Part shown: positions 53,146 through 60,438 of the stretch, one piece after another
Layout of the letters: each line of letters opens with the position of its first letter
Position numbering within the stretch: position 1 is the first letter of the stretch
Assembly (NCBI GenBank): GCA_040882055.1
Contig: JBBECA010000089.1
Span: forward strand, 1 to 61,249
Source of the DNA: Nitriliruptor sp040882055
GTDB taxonomy: Bacteria; Actinomycetota; Nitriliruptoria; Nitriliruptorales; Nitriliruptoraceae
Reading direction: 5' to 3'
DNA: 61,249 nt
Position numbers and translations under genes: made by a program
Notes under the pieces: model-generated
Told to the model about the DNA's origin: nothing
Database searches by the model: none
What the model saw: only the letters and a program-made list of their open reading frames with translations

Positions 53146-53180
53146 GCGAGCCTTCTCACCGGGCGGGCACGCTGGCCAGG

Positions 53181-53216
53181 CTGATCGGGCTAACCGGGCT
53201 GACCGGGCTGATGGGT
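53181..53216 (+). repeat. Four imperfect 9-bp tandem repeats
   Basis: CTGATCGGG, CTAACCGGG, CTGACCGGG and CTGATGGGT follow each other in the 129-bp gap between the heparinase gene and the next membrane transferase gene. They are probably simple-sequence expansion with no known role; they lie just upstream of a TAGCGT box. Confidence 0.6.
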
Positions 53217-53225
53217 CCGCGGCGG

Positions 53226-53231
53226 TAGCGT
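53226..53231 (+). promoter_or_regulatory. Possible -10 element (TAGCGT)
   Basis: GGTAGCGTCCGCC lies 43 bases upstream of the GTG at 53275 and just after the 9-bp tandem repeats. It matches the elements upstream of 32992 and 43592. Confidence 0.35.
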
Positions 53232-53274
53232 CCGCCTCCCGTGCGGCGTCCAGCGCCGGCCGTGAGGTCCGTCC

Positions 53275-54945
53275 GTGCCCCCTGACACCACCGCTCGCTC
53301 CGCGCCGCCCTCGGGGCAGCGCCGGATGGGGCTGACCCCGCTCGGCGCCGTCGCGCTGGCCGGGGTGCTGTACGCGGCGTTGACGGTGGTGTTCGTCGGG
53401 CTCGACCGGCAGCTGCGGTGGGACGAGGTGACCTACCTCGCGCAGGTCACCCCCGGCCAGCTCGACGTGTGGTTCGGGCCACAGCGGGCCCGGGGGATGT
53501 CGGTCGTCGCGCTGCCCGTCGCGCTGTTCGGTGCGCCGCTGACGCTGCTGCGGGTGTGGATGGTCGCGGTGTCGGCGGTCGCGCTCGCCCTCGCCTACCG
53601 ACCGTGGGCGAGGTACGCGGGCTGGACCGGTGCTGCGGCCGCGGTGGTGGCCGCGATCGGGTGGGTGCCGATGTACTTCGCGGTCGAGCTCTACCCGAAC
53701 CTGCTGGCCGGCTTCGCCGCGGTCGGGGCGACGGGACACCTCGTGTGCTGGCTGGCGCGGCCGAGGCCCGAGGCCGCGGACGCGGGCGGTGCCGAGCCGT
53801 GGTGGGCGTGGCCGGCGGCCGGACGCGGCGACCTCGTCGCGGTGGCGCTCGGCACGGCGTTCGTGGCGTGGTTGCGACCGAGCGAGAGCGTCTGGCTCGC
53901 GTTCGGGCTCATCCCGGTCACCCTGATCTGGGCGCGGACCCGTGCGCTGCCGGCCCTGTCGGCGCTGGCGCTCGGCGGGTTCGTCGGGTGGCTGCCGTGG
54001 CTGCTCGAGGCGATCGTCCGCTTCGGAGGCCCGTTCGAGCGCCTGAACGCGGCCGCCGGAACCTCCGCGAGCGGCGAGCCGCGCAACAGCCTCATCCAGT
54101 ACCTGAACCTCGTCGAGGGGCCGGTCCGGCGGGTGGTCGCCGACCCGGTGCTGACCGTGCCGGCGCTCACGCTGCTGGTGCTCCTGGCGGCGCTCGCGTT
54201 GCTCGGGGTGGCCCAGCGGCTCGACGGCCCCCGCCGTGCCGCGGCGGCGGTGGGCGGCGTGGCTGCCGCCGCGATGGTCACCCCCTACCTGCTGCTGAAC
54301 GCCGGGATCAACCTCCGCTACGTCCTGCCAGGGATGCTGCTCGCAGCGGTGCCCATCGGCGCCGGAGCGGCCACCGTCGCGGGCGCGATCCGGCGCGCGA
54401 GGTCGCCGGTCGCCGCGGTCGTGGCCTCGCTGGTGGTGGTCGGACTGGTCGGGTGGCAGGGGCAGCTCGCCGCGGCGAACAGCGCCGACATCGCCCCGCT
54501 CCAGGCGCGTCCCGTCCCGCTCGGCCAGGCGTTGGCTGCCGCCGCGGACGGCGAACCGTGCGCCTTCCTGTCCAACGTGCAGTGGCCCGAGATCCAGTGG
54601 CACTCGGGGTGCGCCGGTGAGGTGTTGGACCTCGGGGCGCCGCTCCTGCAGTGCCCGGATGCGCGGCGGGACCTGGCCGAGCTGGCGGCCGACGGCCACC
54701 GCGTCTTCGTACTCGCCCGTGGCGAGCCGCCAGCGACCCCGGCTCTCGAGGGCTGGGAGGCGTCGAACCTCCCCGAGCCCGAGGACGGCGCGTGGTGGCT
54801 GTACGAACGCCCCGCCGAGCTGGGACCGAGCGACCCACCCACCGTCCCTGCGCCGCCGGACACGCCGGGACCGTGCCCACCGAGCCGCGCACCGGACACC
54901 TCGGACGCGCAGCTCCGGCTCGGGTGGTCGACCCCCGAGCCGTAA
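53275..54945 (+). CDS. GT39-like polytopic membrane protein
   Basis: A 556-residue protein with about ten transmembrane helices and a C-terminal extracytoplasmic tail of about 140 residues ending Pro-rich. The first loop carries QLRWDEVTYLAQVTPG, the Asp-Glu arrangement of GT39/ArnT-like transferases. WVPMYFAVELYPNLLAGFAA follows and LLLNAGINLRYVLPGMLLA resembles the R-Y-L-LP motif of that superfamily. It would use a polyprenyl-phosphate sugar donor outside the membrane. The GTG start follows GTGAGGTCCGTCC. Family membership is less certain than for the GT39 gene at 35.9 kb. Confidence 0.75.
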   Translation: MPPDTTARSAPPSGQRRMGLTPLGAVALAGVLYAALTVVFVGLDRQLRWDEVTYLAQVTPGQLDVWFGPQRARGMSVVALPVALFGAPLTLLRVWMVAVSAVALALAYRPWARYAGWTGAAAAVVAAIGWVPMYFAVELYPNLLAGFAAVGATGHLVCWLARPRPEAADAGGAEPWWAWPAAGRGDLVAVALGTAFVAWLRPSESVWLAFGLIPVTLIWARTRALPALSALALGGFVGWLPWLLEAIVRFGGPFERLNAAAGTSASGEPRNSLIQYLNLVEGPVRRVVADPVLTVPALTLLVLLAALALLGVAQRLDGPRRAAAAVGGVAAAAMVTPYLLLNAGINLRYVLPGMLLAAVPIGAGAATVAGAIRRARSPVAAVVASLVVVGLVGWQGQLAAANSADIAPLQARPVPLGQALAAAADGEPCAFLSNVQWPEIQWHSGCAGEVLDLGAPLLQCPDARRDLAELAADGHRVFVLARGEPPATPALEGWEASNLPEPEDGAWWLYERPAELGPSDPPTVPAPPDTPGPCPPSRAPDTSDAQLRLGWSTPEP

Positions 54946-55062
54946 CCGAGCCCCGTCGGTTCCGCGGCGACGAACGCCTGGCCGCGAGTGGTAGCCGTGG
55001 TCGACGGCGACCTGGCGACGTCGGGCGCGTCCTCGGTCACACGGGGCCTCGCGGCGAGCCTG

Positions 55063-55068
55063 TAGCGT
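55063..55068 (+). promoter_or_regulatory. Possible -10 element (TAGCGT)
   Basis: TGTAGCGTCGCCC lies 30 bases upstream of the GTG at 55098, in the 152-bp gap after the GT39-like gene. It shares TAGCGT with three other upstream regions. Confidence 0.35.
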
Positions 55069-55097
55069 CGCCCACGACCGTTCCGAGGAGGTCGTGC

Positions 55098-55670
55098 GTG
55101 CTGACCCGCCTGCTGCAGCGCAACCTGTTGGTCCGCAAGCTCGTCCTCCGGCTCTGTTCGGCGCTGGCGTTGATCGCTCCGTCGATGGGTGCGCGCATCT
55201 GGCTGAACCGCGCGAAGGGGGTCCAGATGGGTCGCCACCCCTGGATCGGTGGGATGGTCTACCTCGACATCCACCACAGCCACCCCGATGCGGCGAACTC
55301 GCTGGTCTTCGGCGATCACGTCGCCATCGGCAACAACGTGTCGATCTTCACCCACAGCTCGCTCTACACCCAGGTCACCGAGGGGCGCGAGCCGGTCGAG
55401 TTCGGGCGCGTCGTCATCGGCGACCACGTCAACGTCTCCCCCCACGCCTTCCTGTACGCCTGCACCATCGGCGACCACTCGATCGTGGCGCCGGGGGCGG
55501 TCGTGGCCGGCGGCGAGTACCCGCCGTACTCGATGATCGCCGGCAACCCCGCCAAGGTCGTCAAGGACATCCGGAGCCGAGTGGAGCGCAGCCGTGGCGA
55601 AGGCGACGGCCGGGCCGATCGCGCGGGTGGTGTCGACGACGGCGCCGGCGACCGCGCTGCCAGCTCGTGA
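55098..55670 (+). CDS. Left-handed beta-helix (hexapeptide) acyltransferase
   Basis: A 190-residue protein. Its N-terminal helix (VLTRLLQRNLLVRKLVLRLC) is followed by hexapeptide-repeat coils: VFGDHVAIGNNVSIF, RVVIGDHVNVSPHAFLYACT, IGDHSIVAPGAVVAGGEYPP and YSMIAGNPAKVVKDI. This pattern is typical of WcaF/colanic acid-type or serine O-acetyltransferase-like sugar acyltransferases. GAGGAGG precedes the GTG. The C-terminal ~25 residues are Arg/Gly-rich. The stop overlaps the next gene by four bases (GTGA), so acylation and deacetylation enzymes are coupled. Confidence 0.85.
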   Translation: MLTRLLQRNLLVRKLVLRLCSALALIAPSMGARIWLNRAKGVQMGRHPWIGGMVYLDIHHSHPDAANSLVFGDHVAIGNNVSIFTHSSLYTQVTEGREPVEFGRVVIGDHVNVSPHAFLYACTIGDHSIVAPGAVVAGGEYPPYSMIAGNPAKVVKDIRSRVERSRGEGDGRADRAGGVDDGAGDRAASS

Positions 55671-56458
55671 TCGCCTTCCGGTTCGACATCGACACCCGGC
55701 GCGGGCTGGTCGATCGGGTCCCGCCGCTGCTCGATCTGCTCGACGAGCACGGCATCCGGGCCACCTTCTTCTGCGTCATGGGGCCCGAGGCGAACCTCGC
55801 CGAGATCGTCCGGTTGCGGTTCCTGGCCCCGAGGGAGGCCAAATCGCCGCTGAACGTCGGCGCGAAGGGCGGGGTGGCCAAGCTCGCCCTGGCGGCGCTG
55901 GCACCTCGCAAGGTCGGGATCGGCAACCCGGATCGGCTGCGCGACATCGTCGCCCGCGGGCACGAACTGCAACCCCACGGGTGGTCCCACATCCAGTGGC
56001 AGCGCAACCTCGACGCGATCGACGTCCGCGAGCACCTGCGGCGGGCGATCCGGACCCAGGAGACCATCGTCGGCGCGCCCGTCACCGGGTTCGCCTCACC
56101 GGGTCGCTCCTGCAACGAGGACGCGCTCCGGGCCTTCGACGAGGCGGGCCTGGTCTACGGCGGCGACCTCGACGGGGAGGTGCCGTTCGTCCCCGCCGGG
56201 CACGACCACCTGCAGATCCCGATCACCCGGTTCGAGACCATCGCGCAGATGCGGCGCCGCGGCCTCTCCGACGAGCAGATCGTCGCCTCCTACCTCGACC
56301 ACGTTGACGAACGTCGCCAGTTCACGTGCCTCTACGAGCACCCCGACGATCTCGACGACGCCGGCCTCGCGATCTTCGGTGAGGTGTTCCGCGGGGTGCG
56401 GGAGCGCGGGCTCGAGCCGGTCACGCTGTCGGAGGTTGCGTCCGCCTGGCGCGGCTGA
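55667..56458 (+). CDS. Polysaccharide deacetylase family protein, ArnD-like
   Basis: A 263-residue NodB-fold protein. It begins VIAFRFDIDTRRGLVDRVPP and continues LLDEHGIRATFFCVMGPEA, matching ArnD (4-deoxy-4-formamido-arabinose-phospho-undecaprenol deformylase) better than generic chitin deacetylases. IGNPDRLRDIVARGHELQPH, GWSHIQWQ, VTGFASPGRSCNEDALRAF and QFTCLYEHPDDL give the metal-site Asp and His residues and C-terminal His. It likely removes an acyl or formyl group from a lipid-linked sugar. The GTG overlaps the acyltransferase stop, and the 3' end overlaps the convergent flippase gene by 38 bases. Confidence 0.85.
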   Translation: MIAFRFDIDTRRGLVDRVPPLLDLLDEHGIRATFFCVMGPEANLAEIVRLRFLAPREAKSPLNVGAKGGVAKLALAALAPRKVGIGNPDRLRDIVARGHELQPHGWSHIQWQRNLDAIDVREHLRRAIRTQETIVGAPVTGFASPGRSCNEDALRAFDEAGLVYGGDLDGEVPFVPAGHDHLQIPITRFETIAQMRRRGLSDEQIVASYLDHVDERRQFTCLYEHPDDLDDAGLAIFGEVFRGVRERGLEPVTLSEVASAWRG

Positions 56459-57332
56459 GCCCGGCGACGCCGAAGGCGACCGCGTCCCGGACCGCCATCA
56501 GCGCCCGGTAGCCGCCGACGACGATCGCGACCGTGGCGACCCCGCCGCTGCCGCGCAGCAGCGCCGCGACGGTGACCTCGAACACCCCGGCGCCCTGCGG
56601 GGCGAACGGGGCCAGGAACCCGACGCCCCAGGCGACCATGAACGAGCCGGCGATCTCGAACGGTGCGCCGACCTGCACGCCGGGGAAGGCCAGCAGGTAG
56701 ACCACGAAGGTGGTGGCCGACCAGATCCAGAACCCGACGAGGATGCTCAGCAGCACCAGGTGGGACCCCCAGGCCAACTCGGGGGCCTCTCCCCCGCGCC
56801 GGCGTGCCCAGAACACGAGCCCCCGGTTGATGACCGGCGGGGACACCAGGATCACCAACGCGAGGCAGGCGGCGCCGATGAGCCACCCGGCCTGGGGGCC
56901 GCGACCGGTGACCAGCAGCAGGACCACGCCGAAGCCGACGGCCACCACCAGCGACAGCGCCGACTCGAGCACCGCGACGGCGGTGACCGCCCGCGTGGTG
57001 ACACCCTCCTTGCGCAGGAGGGCGGCCCGACCGACCGCGAACCAGACGCTGCCCGGCACGTACCGGGCCGGGACGGACCGCGCGGTCGCCGACATCACGG
57101 TGGTGAACGTCACCCGCTGATCGAGGGCGCGCAGGGCCGTGCGCCACATCACGGCGTTGATGGCGAGGTTGCCCATCCCGAGCAGGAGGGCGATCACCAG
57201 GAACCCCGGTCGGGCGTCGGCGATGAGGAGGGTGAGCTCGTCGCGGCGGCGCCACACGATCCAGACCACGACCGCCACGAGCGCGGCGACGTAGGCCCAG
57301 CGGGCGACCTTCCACCAGGGGCGTGTGCTCAC
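56421..57332 (-). CDS. Flippase-like polytopic membrane protein (YbhN/LPG synthase TM family)
   Basis: A 303-residue protein with about eight transmembrane helices. It has ATARSVPARYVPGSVWFAVGR (the KY-PGSVW-type signature), GWGVGFLAPFAPQGAGVFEVTV (PxGxG-F-E motif) and LGMGNLAINAVMWRTALRAL. It is a second paralog of the protein at 33711-34667 and is probably also involved in moving a lipid-linked glycan. The GTG start overlaps the csaB stop by four bases (GTGA). The 3' ends of this gene and the ArnD-like gene overlap by 38 bases on opposite strands. Confidence 0.83.
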   Translation of the reverse strand: MSTRPWWKVARWAYVAALVAVVVWIVWRRRDELTLLIADARPGFLVIALLLGMGNLAINAVMWRTALRALDQRVTFTTVMSATARSVPARYVPGSVWFAVGRAALLRKEGVTTRAVTAVAVLESALSLVVAVGFGVVLLLVTGRGPQAGWLIGAACLALVILVSPPVINRGLVFWARRRGGEAPELAWGSHLVLLSILVGFWIWSATTFVVYLLAFPGVQVGAPFEIAGSFMVAWGVGFLAPFAPQGAGVFEVTVAALLRGSGGVATVAIVVGGYRALMAVRDAVAFGVAGLSRARRTQPPTA

Positions 57333-58432
57333 CCGGTCCCGCCACCGGAGGCGACGTCGAGCAGGCGGTCCACCAAGGCCGCGTTCGCGCGCTGCCGTTC
57401 ACGCAACCGGCTGCGGGTGTCGACCACCACCTCGCCGCGGTCGAGCACGGAGCTGACGGCACCGGGAAGGGACGCGAACTCGGCCGGGTCCCAGCCGAGC
57501 AACCGGCCACCTTCGCCGAGCTCGCGCGCCAGAGCGTCGACCTTCAGCGCGTAGCTGATCAGCACGGTGGGAAGACCCGCCAGGATCGCGGCCACCCCGC
57601 CGTGGTACCGCATCGACACCACGGCGCGGGCACGTGCGACCTCGGCGAGCAAGCCCTCGAGGTCGGGAGCGCACCGCGAGGTGGGTGCGGACATCCGTTC
57701 GGCCACGCGGGCGTGGAACGCGTCATCACGGTCGCGTTGGAGGGCGACAAAGCGTACTGCCAGACCCGTCGCTGCGGCGGTCCGGTCGAGGGCATCCGCG
57801 AGCGCGGCCACGTAGGCGTCGGGGGTGATATCCCCCCGCATACCGGCGGGCATCCGCTCAAAGCTCTTCCCACTCCAAGGCCGCAGGCACACGGCGAGGT
57901 GGTCGGTCACCCGGAGCGCTTCCGCGGAAGCGCTTCCCGCCGGCGGGTCGAGGGCGAAGGCGAGGTCGGCGGCCAGTTCGGCGCCCTGCACCCCGACATC
58001 GGCGAGCAGCTGGCTGCTGGCGGCGTCCCGCACGGTGATGCCGACCGCGCCCCGCAGGCCCGGGCGGACCAGGCGCCGGCCGAGCGGCGTCTCGAGCCCG
58101 CCGACGCCGAGCCCGACGGCGGCGAACGGGATGCGTCGCGCGCGGGCGATGGTCAGCCGGGACAGGTGGTAGGGCAGGTTCAGTGGGCTCGTGACGTCCT
58201 GGACGATGCCACCACCGCCGAAGACGACCGCGTCGGCGGTGCCGACGGCACGCAGGAGGGCGCCGGGGTCGTCGTGACGGGCGGTGCCGACCCCGTGGAC
58301 GCGGCGCGTCGCGGCGGGATCGGTGGTGATGACCGCGACCTGGTGGCCGTCGAGGAGCCGGCGCATCCCGGCGAAGACCAGCTCGTCGCCGAGGTTGGTC
58401 GACCCCACCCACCCAGCAACCAGGACCTTCAC
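57329..58432 (-). CDS. csaB: Polysaccharide pyruvyl transferase family protein
   Basis: A 367-residue protein with the CsaB-type opening KVLVAGWVGSTNLGDELVFA, AVVFGGGGIVQDVTSPLNLP, VGLGVGGLETPLGRRL and VSMRYHGGVAAILAGLPTVL (the RYHG/R-x-H motif region), then ISYALKVDALARELG. CsaB ketal-pyruvylates ManNAc in secondary cell wall polymers, which SLH domains then bind. Its position next to SLH-protein genes supports this role here. It is co-transcribed with the flippase-like gene and separated from the downstream SLH gene by a strong hairpin. Confidence 0.9.
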   Translation of the reverse strand: MKVLVAGWVGSTNLGDELVFAGMRRLLDGHQVAVITTDPAATRRVHGVGTARHDDPGALLRAVGTADAVVFGGGGIVQDVTSPLNLPYHLSRLTIARARRIPFAAVGLGVGGLETPLGRRLVRPGLRGAVGITVRDAASSQLLADVGVQGAELAADLAFALDPPAGSASAEALRVTDHLAVCLRPWSGKSFERMPAGMRGDITPDAYVAALADALDRTAAATGLAVRFVALQRDRDDAFHARVAERMSAPTSRCAPDLEGLLAEVARARAVVSMRYHGGVAAILAGLPTVLISYALKVDALARELGEGGRLLGWDPAEFASLPGAVSSVLDRGEVVVDTRSRLRERQRANAALVDRLLDVASGGGTG

Positions 58433-58483
58433 GGACGCCTCGCGCAGGGGTCGGACCGGCGCGGCGACGCTACCAGCCGACGT

Positions 58484-58520
58484 CGGAGCGCCCCGACCTG
58501 CACCAGGTCGGGGCGCTCCG
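58484..58520 (-). terminator. Strong 17-bp hairpin after the SLH-protein gene
   Basis: CGGAGCGCCCCGACCTG at 58484-58500 pairs perfectly with 58504-58520 across a three-base loop. It starts 25 bases past the stop of the minus-strand SLH gene and lies before csaB. There is no T-tract, but this is the most stable hairpin seen in the window. Confidence 0.7.
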
Positions 58521-58544
58521 GCGATCCTCAGCGACCGGGAACGC

Positions 58545-60299
58545 TCAGTCCGCGGGCGGCAGAGCCGGCACCGGCAGCGGCGACACGACCCCGACGCCGG
58601 AGACGCCGAACCGCTCCTGGGCGTGGCCGTCCGCGTCGAGCTCGAGGAAGGTCGACGTCCCGCCGTCGACGTGGATTACCGCGACGACCTCGTCGCCGTT
58701 GGTGTCGACGTCGAACGAGATCGTCGAGTCGTCGCCAGGCCGCACCCCGCCGATGGTGTGCGGCGGGTCGGAGGGGTCACCCACAGCCTCGTCGCCGACG
58801 ACGTTCAGCAGCACGGCATCGTGTGCACCGCTGTCGGCCACGTCCGTGCCAGGCGCGTCGCTGGCATCGGTGCCGTCGAACACGACCTTGCCGGTGTCCT
58901 CGTCCCGCGCGACGTGTTCGGCCTCGATCAGCACGATCCGGTAGGTCAGATCCTGGGAGAGGTCGGTGGCCGAGAAGCTGGTGACCTCACCCTCGGTGTC
59001 GTCGGCCGTGACGTCGTACACCTCGTAGGTCGACGTCACCGCCGCGCTGACCCCGAAGTCCTCGACCGGTGCTCCACCAGCGTTGGTCGCGAGGTGGGTC
59101 GAGACCCCCTCCTCGGCCGCATCGGCACCGTCGTCGACGTGCACGAGCGCGACGAAGGCATCCTCGGGTGCGGCGACCTCGGCTTCGAAGGTGATCGTCT
59201 CGGTGCCGGGGACGGGGATCGCCGCTTCGACCGGCTCGACGCCACCGACGGTGTGGTCGGGCTCACCGGCCGCCGGCGTGTGGTCCTCGCCGTTGACGCT
59301 GACGATCCTCGCCTCCGGCGGGCCGGCCGCGACGGTGCGGGCGATCTCGTCGTCGGCGGGGGTCTCCGTCACGAAGGTCGCCAGGCCGGTGTCCTCGTCG
59401 ACGTCGACCAGGTCGGCGTCGACCAGGGTGATCCGGTAGAGCTGCTCGGCGGTGACACCGGTGGCCGTGTACGTCACGGTGTCGTCCTCGCGCGCCGGCC
59501 CCTCGGTGTCGCCCTCGACGGTGAGCACCTCCCACGCGTTGGCTCGCAGGCCGGCCTCGATCGCGTAGTCGTAGGCGCGCATGACGAACGCCGCCATCTG
59601 GTCGCGGCGCACGTCGGCGCCGGGGCGGTAGTCGCCACCGTCGAAACCGACCACGATGCGCTGGCTGGCGATGGCATCGATGTTGTCCTCGTGCGTCGTG
59701 CCGTCGTCGTCACCGAAGGTGTCCTCACCTTCAGGCGGCGCCGAGGCGTTCTGCGCGTCACCGTCGTCGATGTAGGACAGGGCGCGGCGGATGAAGGTGG
59801 CCATCTGCCCGCGACTGACGCGCCCGGCGGGTTCGTAGGTCCGCCCATCCTCGTCGTCGCTGGTGCCGGCGACGACGCCGATGGCGGCCAGCGCAGCGAT
59901 GTTGTCGGCGTGGACGTCGTCCTCACGGACGTCGTCGAACTGGTCCTCGTCGTCGGCGACGAGGTCCTCGCCGGTGTGGTCCTCGATGAACCGGGCGATG
60001 AAGGACGCCATCTGGGCGCGCGTCACGACGCCGCCGGGGCCGTAGGTCCCATCGGTCCGTCCCTCGGCGATCCGGGCCTCGGCGAGGCAACGGATGGCGC
60101 GTTCGTGGGTCGAACCGGCGATGTCGGAGAAGTCCGCGTCCGGTGCGTCGCAGACACGGTCGATGGCGCGCGGTCCGTCATCTCCAGCGCTCTGGGCGGT
60201 GGCGACGCCGGCCGGCAGCAGCGCGAGCGTCAGGGCACCAGCTGCCAGCGACGCCAGGGGGCGGCGGACGCGTCGGTCGGGGCGCAGGGTCAGGGTCAC
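58545..60299 (-). CDS. Secreted SLH protein with duplicated beta-rich modules
   Basis: A 584-residue exported protein with a signal peptide at ~1-36 (cleavage after VATAQ) and three SLH repeats (about 50-250) with TRAQMA, SRGQMA and RRDQMA. Two homologous ~150-residue modules follow, at ~258-422 and ~426-574. Each shows L-Y/T-YRI-L, V-DEDTG, HT-GGV and VHVD-G landmarks and ends with FGVS. No known enzyme motif was seen; the acidic modules may form an S-layer or adhesion structure. GAGGAG precedes the GTG at 60299. A strong hairpin follows the gene. Confidence 0.85.
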   Translation of the reverse strand: MTLTLRPDRRVRRPLASLAAGALTLALLPAGVATAQSAGDDGPRAIDRVCDAPDADFSDIAGSTHERAIRCLAEARIAEGRTDGTYGPGGVVTRAQMASFIARFIEDHTGEDLVADDEDQFDDVREDDVHADNIAALAAIGVVAGTSDDEDGRTYEPAGRVSRGQMATFIRRALSYIDDGDAQNASAPPEGEDTFGDDDGTTHEDNIDAIASQRIVVGFDGGDYRPGADVRRDQMAAFVMRAYDYAIEAGLRANAWEVLTVEGDTEGPAREDDTVTYTATGVTAEQLYRITLVDADLVDVDEDTGLATFVTETPADDEIARTVAAGPPEARIVSVNGEDHTPAAGEPDHTVGGVEPVEAAIPVPGTETITFEAEVAAPEDAFVALVHVDDGADAAEEGVSTHLATNAGGAPVEDFGVSAAVTSTYEVYDVTADDTEGEVTSFSATDLSQDLTYRIVLIEAEHVARDEDTGKVVFDGTDASDAPGTDVADSGAHDAVLLNVVGDEAVGDPSDPPHTIGGVRPGDDSTISFDVDTNGDEVVAVIHVDGGTSTFLELDADGHAQERFGVSGVGVVSPLPVPALPPAD

Positions 60300-60415
60300 G
60301 GGGAGCTCCTCGGGACGAGCGACACGCACGGGGCGCGTCGGACGGGTCACCTCGGACTTCGCCGACGCCGGCCCCACCTCCTGCTCCTGTCCCGCGCGGT
60401 CCGCCCCCGAGTGCG

Positions 60416-60438
60416 CCTGGCGAGCTCAGCTCGCCAGG
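60416..60438 (-). terminator. Palindrome overlapping the stop codon of the terminal SLH gene
   Basis: CCTGGCGAGCT (60416-60426) and AGCTCGCCAGG (60428-60438) form an 11-bp inverted repeat around one base. The stop codon at 60426-60428 lies at its centre. It may act as the terminator of this gene and precedes the next SLH gene by over 100 bases. Confidence 0.45.

Noticed and set aside
53181..53216. Regulatory tandem operator
   Set aside because: Four imperfect 9-bp copies are compatible with simple slippage, and no regulator gene is adjacent.
50482..54699. A 1405-codon minus-strand open frame opposite the heparinase and GT39-like genes
   Set aside because: It spans two well-supported plus-strand genes and the gap between them, with Arg/Gly/His-rich low-complexity translation. 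It is a high-GC shadow.
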